A stretch of 64,000 nt of DNA from assembly GCF_001647545.1 (NCBI RefSeq), contig NZ_LSZH01000013.1, positions 124,001 to 188,000 on the forward strand, given 5' to 3'. Positions within the stretch are counted from its first letter, which is position 1; every line of letters begins with the position of its first letter. The notes beneath the pieces are model-generated. The model did no database searches and was not told the origin of the DNA. It saw nothing but the letters and a program-made list of their open reading frames with translations. The translations under genes and the position numbers were made by a program. Below are positions 31,904 through 40,106 of the stretch, piece by piece. Origin of the DNA: Acinetobacter sp. SFB. Its GTDB lineage: Bacteria; Pseudomonadota; Gammaproteobacteria; Pseudomonadales; Moraxellaceae.

Positions 31904-32581
31904 ATGACGTTCAGCACAAACAATCTAAGTAAAGTTTATTGGAGTATTTTGCTAATTGGCTTAACCCTTATTTTGCTTTCCATCGACGCTCCTGGAGGAA
32001 AAAGTGTCTTTGCAATTATTTATGTGGTTCTGATTGCCTTGGCAATTCGATCGTTTAGCTACAAGGTGAATGTAACAGGTCGGAAAATTACTACCCGCAC
32101 CTTGTTTACAGAAAATTCCATTTCCATCCGGCCTGAATCACGAATCTATATTCGTAAAAATATTGCTTCATTATTCTTCCTGTATCGCCATTATGACTAT
32201 AAAATCAAAATTATTAACCCGAAAGAAAAGCTAAACATTAATGCCAATGTAAATGATGCGGATGCTTTATTTGAACTCATTGCTCAACTTGAACAAAAAA
32301 TTATTTTTCCTGTGAGTTGGGAACATTTTTCAACTCAGAAAAAACTAAGATTAGACCAGGACTTAACTATTCACCCTCAAGGTATTACCTATAAAGACAA
32401 GGATTATCTTTATAGGTCGCTATCAAATATTGAGCTGGAACAAGGTTATTTTAGATTAAAAGCTGAAGGAAAAATGTGGGAAACTACAGTTTTAGCATTA
32501 CCCATTTCCCAAATCCCCAACTTGACCACTTTTATGTTGTTAGTCCACCATGATTTAGAACCCCAAGCGGAAGTTTCCTAA
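31904..32581 (+). CDS. Hypothetical membrane-anchored protein
   Basis: 225 residues from ATG 31904 (AAAGGA seven bases upstream); the upstream in-frame start at 31868 is unlikely. Two close hydrophobic segments at the N-terminus (VYWSILLIGLTLILLSI, FAIIYVVLIALAI) are followed by a soluble part resembling PH-like bacterial membrane-associated domains (ITTRTLFTENSISIRPESRI and RSLSNIELEQGYFRLKAEGK). I do not recognise the family with certainty. It stands alone between two minus-strand genes. Confidence 0.65.
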   Translation: MTFSTNNLSKVYWSILLIGLTLILLSIDAPGGKSVFAIIYVVLIALAIRSFSYKVNVTGRKITTRTLFTENSISIRPESRIYIRKNIASLFFLYRHYDYKIKIINPKEKLNINANVNDADALFELIAQLEQKIIFPVSWEHFSTQKKLRLDQDLTIHPQGITYKDKDYLYRSLSNIELEQGYFRLKAEGKMWETTVLALPISQIPNLTTFMLLVHHDLEPQAEVS

Positions 32582-32631
32582 AATACTGCCTGCTTAAATG
32601 TATAAAATATTTTCCCCTCTCAGCAGGATAG

Positions 32632-33048
32632 TTAAAGCGATGAACGGTTATAGATATATGCAACAGCCCCTAGGGCCAGACCTAAACCAATCAAGATCGT
32701 AAACCAAATCCCGCTTGTTTCTGCATGATCCACAGTACAAGTCGAAGGTTCATTCAACAAATATTTAATTTTAATTACGGGATTATGTTGTAATTGATTA
32801 ATGGTCGACTCGCTGACATTCCCATGACAGGTATAGGTTTGCCCTGTAATCGTTTGAAATGTCGGTGATATCTCATACCCCGTAGTGACCCCTCGCTTCG
32901 TGCGCTGAGTATACCCAGTAATTGGCTGGCTCATTACCTCAATGCCTCGTTCAGCTAACTTCGCTTGATCACTTCGCTCACTACACCCCGATAAGACTAG
33001 AAAAATACCTAAAATACATATGATTCCTGCAAAGAGTTTTTCTTTCAT
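32632..33048 (-). CDS. Small lipoprotein-like protein with C-terminal membrane segment
   Basis: 138 residues. The N-terminus (LFAGIICILGIFLVLSGCSE) has a lipobox-like LSGC, and a second hydrophobic segment lies at the C-terminus (IWFTILIGLGLALGAVAYIY). The middle has a DUF3592-like beta pattern (QPITGYTQRTKRGVTTGYEI, GQTYTCHGNVSESTINQL, PVIKIKYLLNEPSTCTVDHA). Either a lipoprotein or a two-pass membrane protein is possible. Function unknown. Confidence 0.65.
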   Translation of the reverse strand: MKEKLFAGIICILGIFLVLSGCSERSDQAKLAERGIEVMSQPITGYTQRTKRGVTTGYEISPTFQTITGQTYTCHGNVSESTINQLQHNPVIKIKYLLNEPSTCTVDHAETSGIWFTILIGLGLALGAVAYIYNRSSL

Positions 33049-33171
33049 TATTTATACCTTTTGATATTTAATTGATTTTTTATATGATGTGTATTCAACT
33101 AAAGCATTTAACTGCTTATTTTTATTGGATAATTCTAATCAATTCATATGAAAAAATATACAGAGGGGCAT

Positions 33172-33198
33172 AAAAAAAGCCCCAAATGGGGCTTTTTT
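33172..33198 (-). terminator. Terminator of the rpsB-tsf operon
   Basis: AAAAAAGCCCC, AAAT loop, GGGGCTTTTTT: strong symmetric terminator 33 bp after the tsf stop codon. Confidence 0.92.
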
Positions 33199-33231
33199 CA
33201 AAACAATTTAACTTAAAAAATCAAGTTAATT

Positions 33232-34107
33232 TTATTGTGCAGCAGCTTGAGCAGCAGCAACTTCTTCAGCGAAGCTCATTTCTGCTTTCTTCTCAATACC
33301 TTCGCCTACTTCAAAGCGAACGAATTGAGTAACTGTAGTAGCAGTTGACTTAAGAACATCGGCAACTTTCTTGTCGTTGTCGATTACATACATTTGACGC
33401 TCAAGAACAACTTCGTTCAAGTATTTTTCAACTGAACCAGTTACCATTTTTTCAACGATATTCGCTGGTTTACCAGACTCTAATGCTTTCGCTTCAGCAA
33501 TTTCTTTTTCTTTAGCGATAAGATCAGCAGATACGCCTTCAGCATTTACAGCAACCGGGTTGAACGCAGCAACGTGCATTGCAATACCTTTACCAGTCGC
33601 AGCATCACCAGTGTAAGACACAACAACACCGATTTTTAAACCATGTTTGTAAACTGCAAGGTTTTCGCCTTCAACAATTTTTGCACGACGTACTTGGATG
33701 TTTTCACCGATTTTTTGAACAAGAGCAATACGCGCTTCTTCAACAGTTTGGCCATCTTCAAGTTTTAATTCAGCAATTTTAGCAGCATCAGTTTCGTTTG
33801 CAGCAAGCGCAGCAGCAGCAACTTTAGCAGAGAAACCAGCAAAGTTTTCGTCTTTAGCAACGAAGTCAGTTTGGCAGTTTACTTCTAAAAGAAGCGCTTT
33901 ATTGCCTTCTTGAGCAATCGTGATCGCGCCATCAGCAGCAATGTTACCTGCTTTTTTAGCAGCTTTTGCTTGACCTGATTTACGAAGGTTATCAATCGCT
34001 AATTCAACATCACCATTCGATTCTGTTAATGCTTTTTTGCATTCCATCATTGCAAGACCAGTACGGTCACGTAATTCTTTTACCATGCTCGCAGTAACTG
34101 CAGTCAT
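33232..34107 (-). CDS. tsf: Elongation factor Ts
   Basis: 291 residues. Guanine-nucleotide exchange factor of EF-Tu. It starts MTAVTASMVKELRDRTGLAM, has the conserved MMECKKALTESNGDVELAID (UBA-like domain), the TDFVAKDENF motif that inserts into EF-Tu, and the coiled-coil dimer region. AGGAGAACAAC precedes the ATG on the minus strand. It follows rpsB with a 140-bp gap that holds an attenuator-like hairpin. Confidence 0.97.
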   Translation of the reverse strand: MTAVTASMVKELRDRTGLAMMECKKALTESNGDVELAIDNLRKSGQAKAAKKAGNIAADGAITIAQEGNKALLLEVNCQTDFVAKDENFAGFSAKVAAAALAANETDAAKIAELKLEDGQTVEEARIALVQKIGENIQVRRAKIVEGENLAVYKHGLKIGVVVSYTGDAATGKGIAMHVAAFNPVAVNAEGVSADLIAKEKEIAEAKALESGKPANIVEKMVTGSVEKYLNEVVLERQMYVIDNDKKVADVLKSTATTVTQFVRFEVGEGIEKKAEMSFAEEVAAAQAAAQ

Positions 34108-34151
34108 GTTGTTCTCCTAAATACGGTAGAAAAATGAATCTGTTCAACAAA

Positions 34152-34179
34152 AACGGCCCAAAGTGTTCTCTGGGCCGTT
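34152..34179 (-). terminator. Intercistronic hairpin between rpsB and tsf
   Basis: AACGGCCCA and TGGGCCGTT form a nine-bp stem around a ten-base loop; on the minus strand it is followed by TTTGTTG, a weak T tract, so partial termination setting the S2:EF-Ts ratio is likely rather than full stop. Confidence 0.7.
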
Positions 34180-34247
34180 CTGCTTTCTTGACGCTTAATT
34201 TGCCACCATTACATGGCGCAAAAATGACAAACCTGCGTCAAAACGCA

Positions 34248-35000
34248 TTAAGCCTCTGGAGCTTCTTTAGCAACTTCTTCAACTTTAGCTTGAGCGTTTG
34301 CTTGTGATTGAGCGTACTCTTTACCAGCAAGAATCGCATCAGCCATAGCAGAAGCGTAAAGTGTAACGGCACGGATTGCATCGTCATTACCCGGAATAAC
34401 GTAGTCTACGTTGTCTGGGTTAGAGTTTGTATCAACGATACCGATTACAGGAATACCAAGGTTTTTAGCTTCTTTAATCGCGATTGATTCGTGGTCAACG
34501 TCGATTACGAATAATGCGTCAGGTAAACCACCCATGTTTTTAACGCCGCCTAAAGCACGTTCAAGTTTTTCCATCTCGCGAGTACGCTCTAAAGCTTCAC
34601 GTTTAGTAAGCTTAAGGAAAGTACCGTCTTGAGATTGAGTTTGAAGGTCTTTTAAACGGTTGATTGATTGACGAAGAGTTTTCCAGTTCGTCAACATACC
34701 ACCTAACCAACGGTGATCAACATATGGTTGACCAGCGCGTTGCGCTTGTTCACGGATGATGTTAGATGCAGCACGTTTAGTACCAACGAACAATACTTTG
34801 TTCTTTTTGCTAGCAAGATTGTTAACAAAGTTCAAAGCATCATTTAACGCAGGAACAGTATGTTCAAGGTTGATGATGTGAATTTTGTTACGCGCACCAA
34901 AGATGTATTCACGCATCTTTGGATTCCAGAAACGAGTTTGGTGACCAAAGTGCGCGCCAGCTTGAAGAAGGTCGCGCATGCTTACGTTGTAATCTGCCAT
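34248..35000 (-). CDS. rpsB: 30S ribosomal protein S2
   Basis: 250 residues starting [19 protein letters not shown]. The frame runs to 35135 but ATG 35000 gives the universal S2 N-terminus and has AAGG eight bases upstream. Conserved segments include [39 protein letters not shown] and [20 protein letters not shown]. The C-terminal extension is acidic with alternating Ala/Glu. First gene of the rpsB-tsf operon. Confidence 0.97.
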   Translation of the reverse strand: MADYNVSMRDLLQAGAHFGHQTRFWNPKMREYIFGARNKIHIINLEHTVPALNDALNFVNNLASKKNKVLFVGTKRAASNIIREQAQRAGQPYVDHRWLGGMLTNWKTLRQSINRLKDLQTQSQDGTFLKLTKREALERTREMEKLERALGGVKNMGGLPDALFVIDVDHESIAIKEAKNLGIPVIGIVDTNSNPDNVDYVIPGNDDAIRAVTLYASAMADAILAGKEYAQSQANAQAKVEEVAKEAPEA

Positions 35001-35170
35001 TTTCTTTACCTTAAAGTTTGGGTTAGGCCTCCATATATCCGCATTCTCCACTCTTTGCAGAGCACCCAGAGAAATGTGTCGATATATGTGCGGATTTTGT
35101 TGCCCCATCCAACAAAGCCCGTGAAATTTATTCACGAAAAAGCATTTGATAAAATGGGCGGCTATTTATA
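35001..35170 (-). promoter_or_regulatory. rpsB leader with candidate autoregulatory structure
   Basis: A long untranslated leader is predicted from a TATAAA -10 box near 35171 (minus strand). It contains a CTCT-GCAA-AGAG tetraloop hairpin (about 35049-35060) enclosed by pairing of CCGCA (35090s) with TGCGG (35040s) and flanking ATATAT tracts. S2 represses its own leader in gammaproteobacteria, and the position and shape fit such an element. Structure is read by eye. Confidence 0.5.
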
Positions 35171-35209
35171 CCATAGTCACATACAAATTTCCAAAAGTTT
35201 TTAGAGATC

Positions 35210-36034
35210 ATGAACAGTACTTACCAAGCTCCACGTCGACTCATTAAAACCCCTGATGAAATTGAAAAAATGCGTGTGGCGGGACGACTGGCAGCAGAAA
35301 TTCTGGATATGATCAAACCGCATATTGTTCCAGGTGTGACGACCCTTGAGCTTGATACGATTTGTCATGACTATATTGTCAACAAACAAGATGCCATTCC
35401 AGCTTGTTTAGGTTACGGTGCAGCGCCCGGTCGTCCTGCATTCCAGCATGTGATCTGTACATCTGTAAACCATGTGGTGTGCCACGGCATTCCATCTGAC
35501 ACCAAAGTATTAAAAAAAGGCGACATTTTAAATATTGATGTCACTGTCATTAAAGACGGTTACCACGGCGATACCAACATGATGTACATCGTCGGTGGTG
35601 AAACTTCTATTTTAGCTGACCGCCTGTGTAAAGTTGCTCAAGAAGCCATGTACCGCGGTATAGAAACGGTTAAACCGGGTTCAACCATTGGCGATATTGG
35701 TAATGCCATTCAAAAATATGTTGAATCTGAACGTTTTAGCGTTGTACGTGAATATTGTGGTCATGGTATTGGCACTGTATTCCATGACGAACCTCAAGTT
35801 CTTCATTACGGTCAACCGAATACCGGCATGATTCTGGAAGAAGGAATGACATTCACCATCGAACCTATGGTGAATGCGGGTGTTTGGCAAACTAAACTAC
35901 TGGGTGATAAATGGACGGTAGTCACTAAAGATCATAAATTATCTGCACAATATGAACACACCCTTTTAGTAACCAAAACAGGTGTTGAGGTACTGACTGC
36001 ACGTCCTGAAGAAGATTTATCCCGTTTCATGTAA
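35210..36034 (+). CDS. map: Type I methionine aminopeptidase
   Basis: 274 residues. Removes N-terminal methionine from new proteins. Five metal ligands of the pita-bread fold are placed in NIDVTVIKDGYHGDTNMMY (two Asp), CGHGIGTVFHDEP (His), FTIEPMVNAG (Glu) and SAQYEHTLLV (Glu); the substrate-side His is in VVCHGIPSD. Divergent from rpsB across about 200 bp. The start at ATG 35210 gives the normal N-terminus (RRLIKTPDEIEKMRVAGRLA). Confidence 0.97.
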   Translation: MNSTYQAPRRLIKTPDEIEKMRVAGRLAAEILDMIKPHIVPGVTTLELDTICHDYIVNKQDAIPACLGYGAAPGRPAFQHVICTSVNHVVCHGIPSDTKVLKKGDILNIDVTVIKDGYHGDTNMMYIVGGETSILADRLCKVAQEAMYRGIETVKPGSTIGDIGNAIQKYVESERFSVVREYCGHGIGTVFHDEPQVLHYGQPNTGMILEEGMTFTIEPMVNAGVWQTKLLGDKWTVVTKDHKLSAQYEHTLLVTKTGVEVLTARPEEDLSRFM

Positions 36035-36058
36035 TTTTTATATTTAAATTGCATCTTA

Positions 36059-36088
36059 AAAAATGGCTACCTCAAGGTAGCCATTTTT
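36059..36088 (+). terminator. Terminator of map
   Basis: AAAAATGGCTACC and GGTAGCCATTTTT form a 13-bp stem with a TCAA loop. Confidence 0.92.
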
Positions 36089-36344
36089 ATGTTTAAGCTT
36101 TTTTTTATTTCATCCAGTCACATTATTTAAGTTAAAGCTCTTTCCAAACATTCAATGTCTTGAGTTATTTTATCTTCTTGGATAAACCTAAAATCGTATC
36201 CATTAAAGCCAAAACGATTAAAACAATTATTCATAAAAATATATTTTTTACATATCGTCTATTTCTTGCACCCCTTTCTCCTGTCTTTTAGGCTAAGATA
36301 GTGTGCTTTTTTATTTTTTAATCCCTATAAGAAGGAATACTGCC

Positions 36345-37571
36345 GTGGACGTACGTCTCTCTGATCGTGTCAATGCCATCAAACCGTCCCCTACACTTGC
36401 TGTTACCAATAAGGCTGCTGAACTTAAAGCTGCTGGTAAAAACGTAATTGGTTTGGGCGCAGGTGAACCAGATTTTGATACCCCACAACACATCAAAGAT
36501 GCAGCAATTACTGCGATCAACAACGGCTTTACAAAATATACCGCTGTTGACGGTACTCCAGGTCTTAAAAAAGCGATTATCGCGAAATTTAAACGTGACA
36601 ATAATCTTGACTATGCAGCAAACCAAATTTTGGTTTCTTGCGGCGGCAAACAATCATTCTTTAACTTAGCACTTGCTTTGCTAAACAAAGGTGATGAAGT
36701 GATCATCCCTGCGCCATACTGGGTCAGCTATCCAGATATGGTGATCATCGCTGAAGGTGTTCCTGTTGTTGTTAAATGTGGCGAAGAACAACGTTTCAAA
36801 ATCACTCCAGCTCAATTAGAAGCAGCAATCACTGATAAAACTCGTTTAGTTGTGCTTAATAGCCCATCTAACCCGACTGGCATGATCTACACTAAAGCTG
36901 AATTAGAAGCTTTGGCTGATGTTCTACGTAAATATCCTGAAGTTTATATTGCTTCTGATGATATGTACGAACCAATCCGTTGGGATGACGAGTTCTATAA
37001 CATCGCAACTGTTGCTCCAGACCTGTATGACCGCACAATCGTTCTTAACGGTGTGTCTAAAGCCTATGCAATGACTGGCTGGCGTATTGGCTATGCAGCA
37101 GGTCCTGCTAAACTGATTGGCGCAATGAAAAAAATCCAGTCTCAATCCACTTCAAACCCAACTTCAATTTCGCAAGTTGCTGCTGAAGCTGCATTGAATG
37201 GTCCTCAAGACGTGCTTGAACCAATGATTGAAGCATTCAAACGTCGTCACGACCTAGTGATGGACGGCTTAAATGCAATCAACGGTATTTCTTGCCTTCC
37301 TGCTGATGGTGCATTCTATGCTTATGCAAACATCAAACCGTTAATTCGTGCAAAAGGTTTAAAATCTTGCACAGAATTCTCTGCATGGTTATTGGAAGAA
37401 ACAGGCGTTGCTGTTGTTCCTGGTGATGCCTTTGGTCTTGGTGGCTTCATGCGTATTTCTTACGCAACTGCGGACGAAGTGCTTGTTGATGCGCTTGCTC
37501 GTATTAAGAAAGCGGCTGATTCAATTGAAGGCGTAGACGCTGCGATTGCTTCAATTGCTGCTGAAAAATAA
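36345..37571 (+). CDS. Class I PLP aminotransferase (aspartate/aromatic type)
   Basis: 408 residues. Start is GTG 36345 with AAGGA eight bases upstream, giving (M)DVRLSDRVNAIKPSPTLAV. Family Iγ (AspB-type) aspartate aminotransferase features: GLGAGEPDFDTP, YTAVDGTPGLK, APYWVSYPDM, NSPSNPTGMIY, the PLP lysine in NGVSKAYAMTGWRIGYAAGP and the carboxylate-binding Arg near the C-terminus (GGFMRISYA). Transfers amino groups between aspartate (perhaps also aromatic amino acids) and 2-oxoglutarate. Upstream in-frame codons lack a ribosome site. Monocistronic with a strong terminator. Confidence 0.93.
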   Translation: MDVRLSDRVNAIKPSPTLAVTNKAAELKAAGKNVIGLGAGEPDFDTPQHIKDAAITAINNGFTKYTAVDGTPGLKKAIIAKFKRDNNLDYAANQILVSCGGKQSFFNLALALLNKGDEVIIPAPYWVSYPDMVIIAEGVPVVVKCGEEQRFKITPAQLEAAITDKTRLVVLNSPSNPTGMIYTKAELEALADVLRKYPEVYIASDDMYEPIRWDDEFYNIATVAPDLYDRTIVLNGVSKAYAMTGWRIGYAAGPAKLIGAMKKIQSQSTSNPTSISQVAAEAALNGPQDVLEPMIEAFKRRHDLVMDGLNAINGISCLPADGAFYAYANIKPLIRAKGLKSCTEFSAWLLEETGVAVVPGDAFGLGGFMRISYATADEVLVDALARIKKAADSIEGVDAAIASIAAEK

Positions 37572-37592
37572 TCTGCCTTAAAAACAGATTTT

Positions 37593-37622
37593 AAAAAACC
37601 CGCGAAATTCGCGGGTTTTTTT
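37593..37622 (+). terminator. Terminator of the aminotransferase gene
   Basis: AACCCGCGAA and TTCGCGGGTT pair almost without loop, flanked by A and T tracts. Confidence 0.92.
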
Positions 37623-37795
37623 ATAAATTAAAAATCTAATTTTTATTTAAAAAATCATTATGTGTAGTTTCACAACTATTTTCTGATCAAACTCTGTTGT
37701 TGTTGCTACAACCTTTTCTATATTTTGAATCATACATAGAAATCTCGCCAAAACTCGTCAAAATTATTATTGATCCCTTTGATAAAATAATGCTA

Positions 37796-38160
37796 CTACC
37801 TGCTCTTCTGTTCACTTTTTGGTTTATTTGTAAAACTATAAAATTTAGGTTTATGATCAATATAAATTTCTAAATCCAATTTAAAATCATCAGACTGTTT
37901 ATTTAAAGCCAAGACACGAATACCACAATAGCTGTGATTTCGAGTACGCCAAAACGAAGTGCTACCAGACTGATCACAAAAACCCCGCTCTCCCCACGCC
38001 AAAGAAGGGTAAATCAATAAATTTTTCTTGTCAGTAAAGACCAAACTGTCCTGACTCGCATCAATAGTCATCATCATTCCGCTATTTTGTCTACGACACA
38101 TCGAACAATGACATACGTGAACCTGATGATTCTGCGAACATGAAAAGTGGTTGAACCAGC
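37796..38160 (-). pseudogene. GFA (CENP-V) family protein lacking its N-terminus
   Basis: The minus-strand frame encodes the C-terminal most of a glutathione-dependent formaldehyde-activating-type zinc protein: HQVHVCHCSMCRRQNSG holds the CHCxxCRR zinc motif, WGERGFCDQSGSTSFWR is the second zinc site and FKLDLEIYIDHKPKFYSF the family C-terminus. The frame opens after a TAA near 38177 and contains no proper start or the CxCG motif expected at the N-terminus. The ATG at 38101 would begin inside the zinc motif. The third zinc ligand is altered (CDQSGS in place of CxxCG). I conclude a 5'-truncated gene. Confidence 0.65.
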
Positions 38161-38368
38161 TAAGCAGACCTTATATGTTTTTATCCATTTTTATTTTTCT
38201 TAAAGAATAACGTAGCGGCATCTTAATATTTTATACAAAAAAATTTTCTTACAATTTGTTTGCCTACCCTTTAAGTAAAGGCAGTTGAATAGTCCTTGAC
38301 GAATTTTAAGCATCTGGTTAATTTGAATCCAAGTTCTTTTTTAGAACTTATCAATCCAAGAAAGGAAA

Positions 38369-38809
38369 ATGAATAGAATGAATCCCAAAGAAATGACAGG
38401 ACTACAACTGTTACAAGCCATGTGTACAGGAAAAATTCCAGCTGCAAGTATTAGTGAAACCATTCCTATGCAACCTTACGAAGTTTCAGAAGGAATAATT
38501 CATTTCACAGTAAAAGCAGATCATCGCCATTTAAACCCTTTAGGCGGCGTATACGGCGGTTTTGCAGCAACCGTACTGGATTCTGTCACTGGTTGTGCCG
38601 TACACAGCATGCTGGAAGCAGGCGTAGGTTATGGCACGATCGACTTAAATATAAAAATGTGCCGTCCTATCCCTCAGGATAAAGAGCTTCATGCCGTGGG
38701 TACAGTCATTAATCTCAGCAAAAACCTGGGTATTTCTGAAGGTAAAATTATCGATGAAGATGGCAAACTTTATGCGCATGCCACTGCGACTTGCATGATT
38801 ATCCGTTAA
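38369..38809 (+). CDS. PaaI-type hotdog-fold thioesterase
   Basis: 146 residues. The hotdog-fold signature HRHLNPLGGVYGGFAATVLDSVTG places the catalytic Asp/Asn-type residues in the long central helix region, and TIDLNIKMCRPIPQDKELHA forms the following strands. PaaI-like enzymes hydrolyse acyl- or aryl-CoA thioesters. AAAGGAAA precedes the ATG at the correct distance. The substrate cannot be predicted. Monocistronic. Confidence 0.85.
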   Translation: MNRMNPKEMTGLQLLQAMCTGKIPAASISETIPMQPYEVSEGIIHFTVKADHRHLNPLGGVYGGFAATVLDSVTGCAVHSMLEAGVGYGTIDLNIKMCRPIPQDKELHAVGTVINLSKNLGISEGKIIDEDGKLYAHATATCMIIR

Positions 38810-38842
38810 GGTTAAATCCGGTCTTTAAAAAAGATAAGAAAA

Positions 38843-38868
38843 AGAGCTTAAGTCATTAATTAAGCTCT
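38843..38868. terminator. Convergent terminator
   Basis: AGAGCTTAA and TTAAGCTCT around an eight-base loop between convergent genes, flanked by A-rich sequence on the left, so it best serves the minus-strand gene. Confidence 0.65.
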
Positions 38869-38883
38869 ATAGTTTAATCAGGA

Positions 38884-39336
38884 TTAGCTCGCTGATTTAA
38901 ATGATTTCGTTAGCGCTGCAAAGTCGACTTCTGGGCGTGAAGTGCCTTTATAAATACATAAGTATTTAAACACGCTATCGAGTGATACAGCGAGTTTTTT
39001 GTGTTCCGATATTGACCAGACTTTAGAATTATTGCGTCCCGATAAAGCGCTGCCATTCAACTGATATAAATACAAATCATGATCACGTTGAAAAGCTTGC
39101 TTGCGACCCTTGGAATAACTGTCTAAAAGCAATTGGCAAGGCGAATTAATTAACCATTTATCGCTAAACCAAAGTTGCAATAAATCACCCAAATACAAGT
39201 TCTGAGTCCCGACAGGCCACACTTGGATATAAGCATCTTCTACCGCAGTTTGATACTGCTCGGGGTCTTGAATAATAGACAGGTAATTGTCTTGATAAAA
39301 AGATAAATTTGAAAAGATTTCGGCAATCGTAAGCAT
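38884..39336 (-). CDS. Hypothetical protein
   Basis: 150 residues from ATG 39336, where AGGAGA lies six bases upstream on the minus strand; the longer frame to 39372 is not supported. Aromatic-rich with no known domain: MLTIAEIFSNLSFYQDNYLS, TQNLYLGDLLQLWFSDKWLI. No signal peptide. Its 3' end is 75 bp from the thioesterase stop, convergent. Function unknown. Confidence 0.7.
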   Translation of the reverse strand: MLTIAEIFSNLSFYQDNYLSIIQDPEQYQTAVEDAYIQVWPVGTQNLYLGDLLQLWFSDKWLINSPCQLLLDSYSKGRKQAFQRDHDLYLYQLNGSALSGRNNSKVWSISEHKKLAVSLDSVFKYLCIYKGTSRPEVDFAALTKSFKSAS

Positions 39337-39574
39337 TCGCTTTCTCCTGTTTAGCCATTTTAGTGCTGGCAAGTTGGTTTAAATCCACACTGTCTGAACT
39401 TTCATTCAAACGCTCTGTTATGCATTTAATCTAACAAGCCGATTTTGGCTGTGCAAGTTTTTTTAACGTTTTTGATTTATTTGTCTAAATAAAAAGCATA
39501 CAGCACAAAAATGAAGGAATCATGACACTTTTAGCTTGACCCCCCATAAAATCTCCTTATAATCGCAGGCAGAT

Positions 39575-39650
39575 TCTCCAATAGCTCAGTCGGTAGAGCG
39601 ACGGACTGTTAATCCGCAGGTCCCTGGTTCGAGCCCAGGTTGGAGAGCCA
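39575..39650 (+). tRNA. tRNA-Asn (GUU), copy 1
   Basis: TCTCCAA acceptor stem, D arm TAGCTCAGTCGGTAGAGCG, anticodon loop CTGTTAAT giving GTT, T arm GGTTCGAGCCC, acceptor TTGGAGA, G discriminator and encoded CCA. 76 nt. Confidence 0.97.
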
Positions 39651-39658
39651 AATACGAA

Positions 39659-39690
39659 AAAGCCCGCAGCATTAAAGCGGGCTTTTTTTT
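39659..39690 (+). terminator. Terminator after tRNA-Asn copy 1
   Basis: AAGCCCGC and GCGGGCTT around a nine-base loop, followed by eight Ts. Confidence 0.9.
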
Positions 39691-40037
39691 GCCTGAATAA
39701 TCTATAACTGTTTAAAACATTATAAAAACAATTATCCAAATTTTCTGTTTTCCCATTAAATCTATACGATCTATCTAAAACATCAAGTTACATTATTCAT
39801 AGGTAGAAATGTTTTGAGATTTAAAAAATTTATTATTTAAGAATAGCCAGCTTTGAGTGGACTCCACATATATTTTGAGATCATTATTTAGACCTTTAAA
39901 AAAAAAGAAACATACTCTACGCAAAGGCATAAAAACTGAATTAATAAACTAAAGCATTCTGATTTCATCAACGGACTCTTAAACATTTTTTGATTTATAA
40001 AAGTTATCTAATGAGTAAGCAATAAATTAGCAACAAA
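39691..40037. other. Intergenic region without recognisable gene
   Basis: About 350 bp of AT-rich DNA between the tRNA terminator and the protease terminator; no frame with a ribosome site and no repeat seen. Confidence 0.5.
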
Positions 40038-40066
40038 AGAAAAAGCGCATCGAAATGCGCTTTTTC
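40038..40066 (-). terminator. Terminator of the DegS-like protease gene
   Basis: AAAAAGCGCAT and ATGCGCTTTTT pair around CGAA, 40 bp beyond the protease stop codon. Confidence 0.88.
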
Positions 40067-40106
40067 TTTCTTTATTCCATCTCAAAATTGGATGGCTATA
40101 CATTCT

